Shown here: positions 10,905 through 20,882 of the stretch, one piece after another | Layout of the letters: each line of letters starts with the position of its first letter | Position numbering within the stretch: position 1 is the first letter of the stretch | Assembly (NCBI RefSeq): GCF_900497805.2 | Contig: NW_020954588.1 | Location: 15,367,192 to 15,431,191, forward strand | DNA length: 64,000 bases | Reading direction: 5' to 3' | Origin: Vombatus ursinus | Taxonomy: Eukaryota > Chordata > Mammalia > Diprotodontia > Vombatidae | Notes under the pieces: generated by a model | Told to the model about the DNA's origin: nothing | The model's input: only the letters and a program-made list of their open reading frames with translations | Databases searched by the model: none | Made by a program: the position numbers and the translations under genes

Positions 10905-11145
10905 ATGAATAAATGTATAAAAAAAAATGAAGGAGGAGGCTTCTTTGAGGAAGAAAGGGATGATGGGAGTGGAATATTGCAAGTACCGTATGACCCCATT
11001 GATGTGTTAGTTGGTTTTCCAAATTTTTTTCCTCTTTCTTTTTGTGTTCTTTGCTACAAGGGATGACTGAGTAAGGAAGAGGAAAGAGATATGTTAGGAA
11101 GTGATACAAAAACAAAACATATCACATTTTTTTCTTTGTCAAATT
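10905..11145 (+). mobile_element. Old L1 3' UTR fragment
   Basis: 'gatgtgttagttggtttt', 'caagggatgactgagtaag' and 'gatacaaaaacaaaac' repeat the order seen in the L1 tail at 9306. Confidence 0.6.
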
Positions 11146-11164
11146 AAAGGGACTAGAGGGGAAT

Positions 11165-11240
11165 ACTTAGTCAGTTAGGGGTTGGACCAGATGGCTTTTG
11201 GTCTAGTACTAAGATTTGAGGATCCTGATTCCTTTTTTGT
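11165..11240 (+). mobile_element. THER2 tail fragment
   Basis: 'gttggaccagatggcttttgg' followed by 'aagatttgaggatcctgatt' is the 3' tail of THER2-like SINEs. Confidence 0.55.
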
Positions 11241-11321
11241 AACAACACAGACTGAAGGAATCAACTGAGATTAAGTGATTCATCCCAAGTCATGCAGAAA
11301 CTTTATCCTGACCCTCTAGTT

Positions 11322-11519
11322 CAAGGGTTAGTAATCTTTCTGCCTGTGTCATGGACCCCTCGGCAGTCTGGTGAAGCCTAGGGACCTCTTCTGAGTAATA
11401 TTTTCAAATGTGCAAAATAAAACAAATAGAATTACAAAGGAAGGTAATTATATTGAAATAATTATCAAAAATGCTTTTTTAAAAAAACAAACAAGGTCAC
11501 TCCTACTTAAGAACCCCTG
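11322..11519 (+). mobile_element. hAT-like MITE, copy 1
   Basis: Starts CAAGGGTTAGTAAT, ends 'taagaacccctg', so the ends are inverted repeats. Interior: 'catggacccctcggcagtct', GGTGAAGCCTA, 'agaattacaaagg'. Related copies lie at 20705, 30176 (reverse) and 50114. Non-autonomous, with no transposase frame. Family not named. Confidence 0.7.
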
Positions 11520-11542
11520 ATCTAAAGAGCAATGAACTTGTT

Positions 11543-11680
11543 TTTTTTTCTCTGAAATCATTTGTTTCATAATTTCTTACGATGCAATAATATCCCATGA
11601 CATTCATGTACAATTTGTTCAACCATTTCCTAATTGTCTAAAAGGCCATCAAAGGCACCCCTCCCCTTAGATTTTAATTC
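11543..11680 (-). mobile_element. Segment carried with the half-L1 (3' transduction candidate)
   Basis: On the minus strand this follows the poly(A) of the half-L1 and ends in its own A-run next to the target-site duplication. It contains an L1 ORF2 C-terminal piece ('atggttgaacaaattgtaca', 'gggatattattgcatcgtaa'). One duplication encloses both parts, so they probably inserted together. Confidence 0.6.
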
Positions 11681-12494
11681 TTTTTTTTTTTATTTTTAGT
11701 TTTCAACATTTACTTCCACAAGATTTTGAGTTCCAAATTTTCACCCCATCTCGCCCCTCCCCCCACCCCAAGATGGCATGCATTCTGAATACCCCTTCCC
11801 CTAGTCTGCCTTCCCTGCTATCTCTCCCACCTTCCCCTTCTATTTTCCTGTAGGGCAGGATAGATTTCTGTACCCCATTTCCTGTATTTCTTATTTCCCA
11901 GTTGCATGTGAAGACATTTTTTTTAAAACATGTGTTTTTAAAACTTTCCAAATTTTCTCCCTCCCTCCCTCCCCACCCACCCTCATTGAAAAGGCAAGCA
12001 ACTCAATATAGGCTATACATGTGCAGTTATGCAAAACACTTCCATAGTAGACATGCTGTGAAAAACTAACTCTATTTCCCTTAATCCTATCCTGCCCCCC
12101 CATTTATTCTATTCTTTCTTTTGACCCTGTCCCTCCTCAGAAGTATTTGCTCCTGATTACCCCCTTTCCCAGTCTGCGCTCCTCTCTATCATCCCCCTAC
12201 TCTCTTGTCCCCTTCCCCTTCTATTTTCCTGTAGGGTAAGACAGATTTCCATACCCAATTGAGTGTGTATGTTATTCCCTCCTTAAGTCAAATCCTATGA
12301 GAATGAGATTCACTCATTCCCTCTCACCTTCCCCCATTTCCCCTCCATTGTAAGAGCCTTTTCTTTTCTGTTTTTTGGTGAGATAATTTACCCTGTTCTA
12401 CCTTTCCCTTTCTCCTTCTCCTAGTATAATCCTCTCTCACCCCTTAATTTTATTCTCCAGATGTGACCCCTTCATCTTCAACTCACCCTGTGCC

Positions 12495-12496
<2 letters not shown>

Positions 12497-12543
<47 letters not shown>

Positions 12544-12544
12544 C
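12497..12544. repeat. (CT)n(AT)n tract inside the half-L1 3' UTR
   Basis: A CT run followed directly by an AT run, then CATACAT words. Confidence 0.92.
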
Positions 12545-12682
12545 ATACATATAATTTTTTCCCTCCAACTACCTTAATATTGACAAAGGTCTCATGAGTT
12601 ACAAATATCATCTTTCCATGCAGGAATGTAAACAGTTCAAACTTAATAAGTCTCTTATGATTTCTCTTTCCTGTTTACCTCT

Positions 12683-13765
12683 TCATGTTCCGCTTGAGTC
12701 TTGTATTGGAAAGTCAAATTTTCTATTCAGCTCTGGTCTTTTCATCAAGAATGCTTGAAAGTCCTCTATTTCACTGAATGACCATTTTTTCCCCTGAAGA
12801 ATTATACTCAGTTTTGCTGGGTAGGTGATTCTTGGTTGTAATCCTATCTCCTTTGCCCTCCGGAATATTATATTCCATGCCCTGTGGTCCCTTAATGTAG
12901 AAGCTGCTAAATCTTGTGTTATCCTGATTGTGTTTCCACAACACTTGAATAGTTTCTTTCTGGCTGCTTGCAATAATTTCTCCTTGACGTGAGAACTCTG
13001 GAATTTGGCTACAATATTCCTGGGAGTTTTCCTTTGGGGATCTCTTTCAGGAGGAGATCGGTGGATTCTTTCAATTTCTATTTTGCCCTCTGGTTCTAAA
13101 ATATCAGGGCAGTTTTCCTTGATCATTTCTTGAAAGATGATGTCTAGGCTCTTTTTTTGATTGTGGCTTTCAGATAGTCCAATAATTTTTAAATTCTCTC
13201 TCCTGGATCTGTTTTCCAGGTCAGTTGTTTTTCCAATGAGATATTTCACATTGTTTTCTAATTTTTCATTCTTTTGGATTTGTTTTACAGTGTCTTGATT
13301 TCTCATAAAGTCACTAGCTTCCATTTGCTCTATTCTAATTTTTAAGGAAGTATTTTCTTCAGTAAGCTTTTGGACTTCCTTTTCCATTTGTCCAATTTTG
13401 CTCTTTAGGGCATTCTTTTCTTCATTGGCTTTTTGGACCTCTTTTGCCATTTGGGTTAGGCTATTTTTTAGGGTATTATTTTCTTCAGTATATTTTTGGG
13501 TCTCCTTTAGCAAGCTGTTAACTTGCTTTTCATGATTTTCTTGCATCACTCTCATTTCTCTTCCCAGTTTTTCCTCTACTTCTCTTACTTGCTTCTCAAA
13601 ATCCCTTTTGAGCTCTTCCAAGGCCTGAGACTGATTCATATTTTTCTTGGAAGTTTTGGATGTAGGAGCTTTGACTTTGTTTTCTTCTTCTGGTTGTATG
13701 TTTTGATCTTCTTTGTCACCAAAGTAAGATAATATAGTCTGACTCTTTTTGCGCTGCTTGCTCAT
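12683..13765 (-). CDS. L1 ORF1-type RNA-binding protein of the half-L1
   Basis: A 360-residue ORF1p, the usual length for mammalian L1 ORF1 (about 340-370). I start at the ATG reading MSKQRKKSQT; the frame extends four codons upstream from a TTG, but ATG is the likelier start. Residues 1-45 are polar and Lys-rich. Residues about 46-175 form a heptad coiled coil that drives trimerisation in this family. It includes three consecutive 21-residue units (91-111, 112-132, 133-150) with the shared pattern EE(N/K)-x-x-LK. The RRM-like domain follows (about 184-262; RRENLKIIGL, IERIHRSP, RNIVAKF), then the C-terminal domain (about 263-345; ending KRPELNRKFDFPIQ). In L1, ORF1p coats its RNA as a chaperone in cytoplasmic particles. 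No stop or frameshift. No ORF2 follows, so no endonuclease or reverse transcriptase is encoded. A 95-codon frame in the 5' UTR overlaps its start in another frame. Confidence 0.93.
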   Translation of the reverse strand: MSKQRKKSQTILSYFGDKEDQNIQPEEENKVKAPTSKTSKKNMNQSQALEELKRDFEKQVREVEEKLGREMRVMQENHEKQVNSLLKETQKYTEENNTLKNSLTQMAKEVQKANEEKNALKSKIGQMEKEVQKLTEENTSLKIRIEQMEASDFMRNQDTVKQIQKNEKLENNVKYLIGKTTDLENRSRRENLKIIGLSESHNQKKSLDIIFQEMIKENCPDILEPEGKIEIERIHRSPPERDPQRKTPRNIVAKFQSSHVKEKLLQAARKKLFKCCGNTIRITQDLAASTLRDHRAWNIIFRRAKEIGLQPRITYPAKLSIILQGKKWSFSEIEDFQAFLMKRPELNRKFDFPIQDSSGT

Positions 13766-14537
13766 GATCCCAACCAATTACTTGAGTTTTAAACTCTTTG
13801 TTAAGGTAAGAGTCTGTTTCCAATGTGGAGAATGTACTCTCCCAAGCTTTGGGGGTTTGTACAGCTGTTTTCAGAGACACTTCTAGGGACCTGAAAAGTG
13901 TCAGTTTTTCCAAGGTGCTATGATAAGGGGCGAGGTGTTTCCTTTCCACCGCCACAAGCTCCACCATGCCAGTGCTCCTCCTCGCCCCAGGACCACCCTT
14001 CAAAACTGTGACCCAGATCCAAGCACAGGCAAAGCAAGAGATTCCTGCCTCGGCCCTGGCAAAGAGGTCCTTGCAATCCCCCTCTGATCAGCCACTCGAT
14101 TCCCCCTCAGTCTGTGGGCCAGAAGCTCAGGAGGCAGACGCAGCCTGCCCTTGGGACTTGAGGCTGAAACCTAGCTTCTTCTCTCACCACAGTCACAGAC
14201 TTTTCCCACTGACCTTCTAAGTTGTCTTTGGCGTTCACGGGTTGAGAAGTCTGGAAACTGCCACAGCTGCCCGTGATTCAGTCCTCTGAGACCTGTTCCA
14301 GGTTCACTGCGGCCTACACCTCCACACCAAACTTCCCTCCTCTGCCAGCCTGGCACAATATACCTTTCCGATCAACCGTCCAGGTTGTCTTAGGCTGGAA
14401 ATTTGTTTTACTCTTTTTTTGGTGGGTTTTGCTGCTTTAGAATCTGTTTAGAGCCATTTCTTATAGGTATTTGGAGGGGTTTGGGGGAGAGCTCTAGCAA
14501 GTCACTGCTTTCCCTCCACCATCTTGGCTCTGCCCCC
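13766..14537 (-). promoter_or_regulatory. Half-L1 5' UTR and likely internal promoter
   Basis: From 14537 the minus strand reads a G-run then CAGAGCCAAGATGGTGGAGG. CCAAGATGGTGG (14516-14527) resembles the YY1 site found at the start of L1 5' UTRs, which positions transcription at the element's first base. The region is richer in G and C than the flanks. A 95-codon frame (14003-13716) runs into ORF1 out of phase and could act as an upstream reading frame; it shows no domain. Confidence 0.6.
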
Positions 14538-14550
14538 CAATGAACTTGTT

Positions 14551-16104
14551 CTGGCTTACTCTCCCTGCACCAGGAAGACAACATCTCCCTTCAGAGTTCT
14601 AAGGCACCTACACACATTTCTCTTCTCTACTACCATCACTTTGAGCCCCCATCAGAGGTGTTCCACTATTGTTAACAGCCAGGCACTCAAGCTCCAATTC
14701 TATTTAACTACTTAGCTTTTATGAAGAGATATTTACTTCAAAGATATAATAAGAACAAACATACAAACACTCTTAGCTCAGTTCCTATCTAACATGGATC
14801 CCACCAAGTTCACATTCAAATGCCACCTGATTGTCAGATGAAACCTTGTCTTATCTTCCATTGGCCTGGCTACAAAAAAGTTCATTCCTTGTTCCTAAAG
14901 GCATTAATGCTGTGCTGGTTGCATGACCCAGACAACCAAATTCTGAAAATCTAAGCTCACTCATGATCTCCTAAAATTCACATAATCAAAGACTCCATTT
15001 TCTTCACTTAGAACAGAAAAACAAAAAAACAAATGCAGAGACTAAGGACCAAGGTGTTTCTCAGGTTCATATAGCCTTCATTGGGAGAAGACCCCAAGGC
15101 CTCACTTTCTTGTAGCGTTGTCTCTGACCAGATGCCAGGAGAAAAGGAGTCAACATGATTCTCCCAAGAGTGCAGGTGAAGGGAAGGAGAAGAGTCTAAG
15201 CTGAAGATAGTCATGCTTTTGGGAGACTCCTCTGGTCTGGCTTCATAAACAATTGAAAAGGGCCCCTGCTAGACATATGATTAGTGGGCCAGAACCAGTC
15301 ACCAAATGTCTATAGATATTCTACAATTTCTCCAAGGCACTTCCATTTCACATCATCATGACTTTCCAGGATGCTCTATACATGCACCAGACCCTTATTA
15401 CAAAAGGGATAGATGTGTTTGTGGGGTTTTTTTGGAGAAAGGAGAGACTATGTCAGGTTTTGAGAGCCAGGGTACTTGGTTAGGGAAAAGAACTAGAACA
15501 TAGTATATAGCTTAGTTACCTGCACAAAGCCACGTTTCACAAAATTAATTTGACCCTAGGGTTTCCTTCCCCAAAATGAGCCATACCACCTTTCTCCAGG
15601 GTCATAGGTCCAAGCCCCATGCTCCTTCCCAAATATTCTTGTGTCACTTGCAAAGTTTATCACAAACAAGTTTTTCCCATTCAAAATAACTTTTCAAAAG
15701 TGTACCAAGATGGCAGGCATGAATTCATTCCTGGGAAGCTCTTCAAAGTTTCCAAGATTTGACTTTGACAAAGTAAGTAAGTTGGAAAGTTATTTGTCCT
15801 GAACTAAGGTTCAAATTGGAGTTCTGGCAATGCAGTTGGAAACTGACTATGAATGACTGATATCATATGACAAATCAAAGAACGTTAAATCCTTACCGGG
15901 ATCACAGTTGTGAATCATTCTGTCTCTAGATTATGTAGGACAGCACACTGTTCTCCAGACAGGGGCCTGCCCCCTTCTTCTCCATAAGGGTGTATTTCTG
16001 CCTACAAACTGAACAAAGCTGGCAACAACCTCACTTGGCAAAACAAGAAAAGGGGGACTATTTGCAACCATAGGATCCTGGGAATATTCCTTCCAATGAA
16101 GCTA
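14551..16104. other. Long stretch without recognised repeats
   Basis: About 1.5 kb with no SINE or LINE landmarks. Text such as 'ttgtgaatcattctgtctct' and 'ggaatattccttccaatgaa' at 15890-16105 has the look of non-coding conserved DNA (an impression only). No coding frame above 70 codons. Confidence 0.4.
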
Positions 16105-16425
16105 ATAGTTATGCCCCTAACTGTGTGACCTTGAGCCCTTCATCCATCTGGTCCTCAGTTTCCTCCTCTGTAAAAGGAGGAAGTCAGATGTCATAGATGA
16201 TCTCCACTATCTATCCTAGTTTGATTATTCTAGGATTGAGTTTTACAAAGTTGAGCAGGAGAAAAGGTATTGGATTTGGCATCAGTAGTCCTGGGTCCAA
16301 ATCCAAATTCTTCTACTTGTCATTTTGAACAAGTCACTTAATATCTCTCTACTTGAGTTTTCTCCCAAGGCATTATACTAACTGGTCTCTAAGGCCTCTT
16401 CTAGTTAAGTCTATGACTATAACTA
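16105..16425 (+). mobile_element. Two consecutive THER2-like SINEs
   Basis: First copy about 16105-16245 ('taactgtgtgaccttgagcc', TCAGTTTCCTCCTCTGTAAA). Second about 16250-16425 ('cctgggtccaaatccaaatt', 'aacaagtcacttaatatc', 'ctctaaggcctcttctagtt'). Both in the same orientation. Confidence 0.68.
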
Positions 16426-17377
16426 GTAAGAAAAAATGAACTTGGGATTGATGGTGCATAAAGCATGGGGCTTCCATCATGTTCCAAATATATCTTCATT
16501 GATATTGATAAAAATTGATGCAACTGATGAAAGTGAAGGGTAGGGATAAAGAAATGTTTTGGGTCATTCAGGATCAAAACTTTGCAATTGGAATAAAGGA
16601 ATTTTTTGGCCTGAGTCATTCATCCTACCTATCTATAGTGATGGGATCTACCAGATGACTTAATTGCTTGACTCTCTATAGCATTTAGCCCATTTAAGAC
16701 ACCAGTATGGACCCATTCCAAAGAAAATTGACAAGATTCACGGAATAAAATAGGCTTTTCAAGACACATCCTCTTAGCAAGCTGACCCTCATGGCATGGA
16801 GATGACTCTCTTTTCAAAACTCCACCAAAAGACCAAAACAAAACAAAACCTAGAAAGCAAGTCCCCCAAGGAGTGAAATGCTTGTGACCATTGTGTGTGA
16901 GTGGAAGGGGTGTCTCAGGAGCCAAATCAGAAACCCTTACAGTTCTGGTAGCTTGGAGAAAATCAGATTTCTGCAGTCCACAGACCATGGCTTCCTAAAA
17001 GCAGTGTCTCAGTGCCTCAATTCTTCTGGTGTTTATGGTGCAAGGAGGAGGGACAACACCCTGTGATCCGGGCTCTGTCTCTTCTTCCAGCTGTTCTCCC
17101 CAAAAATATGTAAAGGAAGGGGATGAAGGCCTACTGGCTGTTGGCTCTCAAGACCAGTGACAAGTCTCCATGGGAATAGCTTCTAACCCCATCTGGTGCT
17201 GCCTGGGCCAGAGGCCACCCAAGCCTCCTATGGGCTCTGGCCCTGGTTTGCCTGGGCCATGGCCCATTTTCATTTTGTTTCTCCTTAATGCTGTAAATGA
17301 GCTACCTCGTCTCTATACCCCTAGAAGATACACCAGGCCCCTCTTTTATTTGTAAATGGGCTTCTAATGCAACTTCA
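16426..17377. other. Unique stretch
   Basis: No repeat recognised. A 119-codon minus-strand frame (16988-16629) has no domain and no second supporting feature, so I do not call it a gene. Confidence 0.45.
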
Positions 17378-17520
17378 ACCAATCAATCCACAAGCAATTA
17401 TTAAGGGCCTACTATATGCCAGGCACTAAACAAAAGAGAAATAATCTCTGCCCTCAACATACAGACATATACATACCAATCAATAAGTCAGCATTTATTA
17501 AGCACCATCAACTTGGATCT
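17378..17520 (-). mobile_element. L2 3' tails, antisense
   Basis: 'aattattaagggcctactat' with 'atgccaggcacta', then a second 'agcatttattaagcacc'; two truncated L2 ends. Confidence 0.6.
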
Positions 17521-17554
17521 TTTGCTATGTGAATACACACGTGTGCATGTTATA

Positions 17555-18425
17555 TATATATACATGATACATATGTGTGTCATTGTGTGTATCAGCATAT
17601 CCATACATGTTTATATTTATTCACCCATCACCTTGTATCTATTTGTATAAAAACAGTATATATATTTTTGTGAGTATATACACATACATAAATGTATTCA
17701 CGTATGTGCACCTGTATATCTTTACATGTTTATGTGTGTGTGTACATATATATATTCACCCCTTGACCTTGTATCTATTTGTGTGTGTGTGTATACATAT
17801 TTGTGTGTCTATACAATACATGCATGTATTTACATATGGGCACCTGCGTACCATACATGTTTATATATTCACCCATCACCTTGTATCATTTGTATAAAAA
17901 CAGTGTATATGTTTTTGTGAGTATATACACATACATAAATGTATTTACATATGTGCCCCTGTATATCTTTACAGGTTTATGTGTATGTGTGTGTGTGTAT
18001 TCACCCCTTCACCTTGTATCTATTTGTGTGTGTGTGTATATACATATTTGTGTGTCTATGTAGTACATGCATGTATTTACATATGGGCATCTGTGTACCA
18101 TGCATGTTTATNNNNNNNNNNTCTATTCGTATAAAAACAGTATATATGTTTTTGTGAGTATATACACATACATAAAAGTATCTACATATGTGCCCCTGTA
18201 TATCTTGACATGTTTATGTACATGTGTGTGTATATATATATATTCATCCCATCATCTTGTATCTATTTGTATATAGATACATGTGTTTTGTTTGTACACA
18301 CACGTATGTATTTACACATCTGCTTGTATATCCTGACATGTTTCTATATGTATGTATTTATAAATTCATATACACATATGAGTTTTTGTATGTGTGTACA
18401 TGTAGGGATTTATATATGAAATAGA
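17555..18425. repeat. Bipartite GT/TA-rich minisatellite, period about 245 bp
   Basis: Two related half-units of about 120 bp alternate. Type A carries ATAAAAACAG (17647, 17894, 18131) and 'gtgagtatatacacatacat'. Type B carries a long TG run and 'cacctgcgtaccatacatg'-like text. Spacings are 247 and, across the gap, 237 bp. Open frames across it are artefacts. Confidence 0.88.
18112..18121. other. Assembly gap (10 N)
   Basis: Ten N inside the minisatellite. The true size is unknown and probably reflects repeat collapse. Confidence 0.99.
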
Positions 18426-18489
18426 TATAAGGTGATTGGGTCACATTGGGCACACACATTTATGAATATATGTTTATAAATATAAAATA

Positions 18490-19260
18490 TGTACAAGCTG
18501 ATTAGGGAAGATGCTAGAAGGTGGAGGATATGGGAAAAGGCTTCGTAAGGAATGTGGCACTTCAGCTGAGTTTTAACAGAATTCTTAAAGGAATCTAAGA
18601 GGCAGATGTGAGTAGCAAGTGCATTCGAGTCCAAGGGGAGGGCCAAGGCAAAGCTAAGAAGATGGGAAATGGGGTTTTGTGTATGAGAAAGAACAAGAAT
18701 GTCAATATTACTGGACTATGAAGAACAGTGAACCTGAAATCAGGAAAACCTCAGTTCTAATCTGGCCTTGGACACTTACTAGCTTGTGTGACCCTGGCTG
18801 AGTCACTTAACCTCACTTTCCCCATCTGGAAAATGGGGATAATAATAACACTTCCTTCCAGGATTGCTGTGAGGGACAAATGGGTTAACATATGGAAAGC
18901 ACCTTGCAAACCTTCACATGCTATGCAAATACGAGTTATAATTATGCTGGGAAGATAGGTTGAGGCCAGGTTATGAAGGGCCTTAAAAACCAAACAGAGG
19001 AGTCCATGTCCAATCCTATAGCCACGAGGGTGCCACTGGAGGTTCTTAAGTAGGGGAGCATGGTGGTCTAGGAAAATCACTTTGAGAAGAAAAGAGAAGA
19101 AAATAATTCTGCATCCTTTCTACTGTACCAATTAGGTATGGCAGTTGTCCAGGTGAAAGGTGACCGTGGCCAGAATCTGAGTGGCGTCTGTGGGGGTCAA
19201 GAGAAGCAGATGGATTTGTGAGATGTCGCAGAGGTGGAAGTGGTGAGATTGCTTCCCCTA
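18490..19260 (-). mobile_element. L2 LINE, antisense, split by a MIR
   Basis: Parts at 18490-18714 and 18946-19260. The minus strand decodes the L2 ORF2 end, with PLLKNLQWHP and LVFKALHNLASTYLP, close to the L2 motifs PLLKTLQWLPI and AYKALHDLAPCYL as I remember them. Interrupted by the MIR at 18715-18945. Confidence 0.82.
18715..18945 (+). mobile_element. MIR/THER1 inserted in L2
   Basis: 'tgacttactagcttgtgtga'-type core with GTGTGACCCTGGCTGAGTCA, 'aaaatggggataataataac' and the 3' tail 'aaagcaccttgcaaacc'. Confidence 0.8.
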
Positions 19261-19375
19261 TTCGATTGTAAGCTCGTCGAGGGCAGGGACTGTCTTTTGC
19301 CTCTTTTGATATCCCCAACACTTAGTATAGTGCCTGGCACACAGTAGGTGCTTAATAAAAGTTAATTGATTGATT
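19261..19375 (+). mobile_element. L2 3' end, sense
   Basis: 'gattgtaagctcgtcgaggg', 'cagggactgtcttttgcc', 'gtgcctggcacacagtaggt' and a final TTGATTGATT run. Confidence 0.82.
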
Positions 19376-19520
19376 TGAAACTGATTCAATATCTTAGTTT
19401 TCCAAACTCACATTCAGGGGGACAAGTCACATGTCGGGCATGCTGTTGCATATCTCATCCTAATCAACCCTCCACCACTCTATCTAGAAACTAAGGAGGA
19501 AGAGGAGATATTAAAAGGAT

Positions 19521-19788
19521 CATGGTTGTTCAGTTGTTTCTCAGTCATGCTTGACTCTTCGTGACCCCATTTGGGGTTTTCTTGGCAAAGATACTGGAGT
19601 GATTTGCCATTTTCTTCTCCAGCTCGTTTTACAAACAAGGAAACTGAGGCAAACAGGGTTACATGAGTTGCCTAGGGTCACACAGCTAATAAATGTCTGA
19701 AACCAGATTTGAACTGAGGAAGATAAGTCTTCCCTGACTCCAGGCCTGGCACTCTATCCGCTGTGCCACCTAGCAGCCTATTAAAAGG
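19521..19788 (-). mobile_element. MAR1-type SINE with 12-bp target-site duplication
   Basis: Antisense full-length MAR1 ('gttgttcagttgtttctcag' tail to 'ctgtgccacctagcagcc' head). TATTAAAAGGAT stands at 19509-19520 and 19789-19800. The exact duplication shows a recent, clean insertion. Confidence 0.92.
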
Positions 19789-19864
19789 ATTACCCATGTT
19801 TAATACTCAACAACCTGCCCCCCCCAAAAAAGAGATAACATCAACAACAACAAATATTTTAAGG

Positions 19865-20030
19865 TTAACAGGGTATTTTAATGTAAATCTTCTCCTTTGA
19901 TCTTTAGGACAACCCCATGAGTCAGTTAAATATTACTATCCCCATTTTACAGATGAGGAAACTCATTGATCTGCCTAGAAGAACTGAGACTGTCATGACT
20001 CCAAGTTTAGCGCTCTTTCCGTTGTGCTTT
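19865..20030 (-). mobile_element. MIR fragment
   Basis: 'cctttgatctttaggacaac', CCCCATTTTACAGATGAGGA, then a shortened core. Confidence 0.68.
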
Positions 20031-20117
20031 GAGTGAAATCCCTCTTAAAACCGCAGGTCCCTATCAGTCACAGCCTTCCCACATAGGTAAGACCCTATAG
20101 ATGTGGGATGTTGGGTT

Positions 20118-20320
20118 TGTTCTCCATAGGATCAGAGAATCAAACAACCATGGACAAAGGGTCGGAGGTAACCTCGATAGCCACCTGATCCACTCCCTTG
20201 CCTTTATCGACGAGGAAACATCTTAAGTGACTCACACAGAAACGAACAGAGGTGGAATTCCGCCGAGTCTCCATTTCCTTGCACCTTCTTTCCGTCAGCC
20301 CCATTATCAGCACACAGTAG
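20118..20320 (-). mobile_element. THER2-like SINE
   Basis: Antisense: 'aggatcagagaatcaaac', 'gccacctgatccactccctt', then 'acgaggaaacatcttaagtg' and 'ggtggaattccgccgagtct'. Confidence 0.6.
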
Positions 20321-20340
20321 GACCTCACAGGATCACAGAT

Positions 20341-20390
20341 GCTGTTGCTGTTTGACCTTCGTTTTTGAAGAGGACCAATCTCAGACGTCC
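20341..20390 (-). mobile_element. LINE/SINE 3' tail fragment
   Basis: Antisense of the shared tail seen at 26278 and 57824: 'gaccttcgtttttgaagagg' followed by ACCAAT. Confidence 0.5.
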
Positions 20391-20530
20391 CCCAGCTCCC
20401 TCACTTACAGATAAGGCAGCTGTGCCCCTAAGACGTTGAATTAATCCCAATGTCACCCAGGTAGTAAGTATGGGTGGGAGCAGAGCTGGACTCAGTTTTC
20501 TAATGCCAAAGTTAGTGCTAATTAGAGAAA
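20391..20530 (-). mobile_element. MIR fragment
   Basis: 'ttacagataaggcagctgtg', 'aatgtcacccaggtagtaag', 'agagctggactcagttttct'. Confidence 0.6.
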
Positions 20531-20704
20531 AGTTGCCATGTTGGCTTATTTTGCTGGACTGTTTTTATTCCTTACAAGAGTCGGAGGATGTATATTAGGA
20601 AATCACTAATACAAAAAGGGTGAATAACAACCCCCCCCCTTTTTTTTTAAAGTAAAAACTTTCATTGAATTAGAACCACCAAAACCTTTGAGATTATCTA
20701 ATCT

Positions 20705-20882
20705 AGGGATCCTTAACTTTCTTTGTATGAGACCCCTTTGGCAGTCTGGTGAAGCCTATTATTCTTAGAATGTTTTTAAATGGATAAAATAAAATACCTG
20801 GGATTACAAAGGAAATGATTAAAATGAAATAGCAAAAAAAAAGAAAAGAAAAAATTCACAGACTCCAGCTTAACTACTTCTG
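20705..20882 (+). mobile_element. hAT-like MITE, copy 2
   Basis: 'gggatccttaactttctttg', 'acccctttggcagtctggtg', 'gggattacaaaggaaatg' and an end 'agcttaactacttctg'. Same family and orientation as 11322. Confidence 0.68.

Larger units (their letters stand above)
11530..14550 (-). mobile_element. Half-L1 (HAL1-like) element, complete, with target-site duplication
   Basis: The direct repeat CAATGAACTTGTT at 11530-11542 and 14538-14550 brackets the element. Read on the minus strand: 5' end at 14537 (starts with a G-run, then CAGAGCCAAGATGG), 5' UTR of about 770 bp, intact ORF1 (13765-12683), about 1 kb of 3' UTR with no ORF2, poly(A) near 11690, then the extra segment at 11543-11680. The 3' UTR has two modules sharing 'cttctattttcctgtaggg' about 390 bp apart. 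ORF1-only L1 derivatives (HAL1) are known in several mammals; this copy depends on reverse transcriptase supplied in trans (inference). An intact frame and an exact duplication imply a fairly young insertion. Confidence 0.85.

Noticed and set aside
16629-16988. 119-codon minus-strand frame
   Set aside because: No recognisable domain or neighbouring exon; isolated.
17555-18425. CRISPR-like array of regular repeats
   Set aside because: Repeats are long, impure TG/TA text with no unique spacers, in vertebrate DNA; it is a minisatellite.
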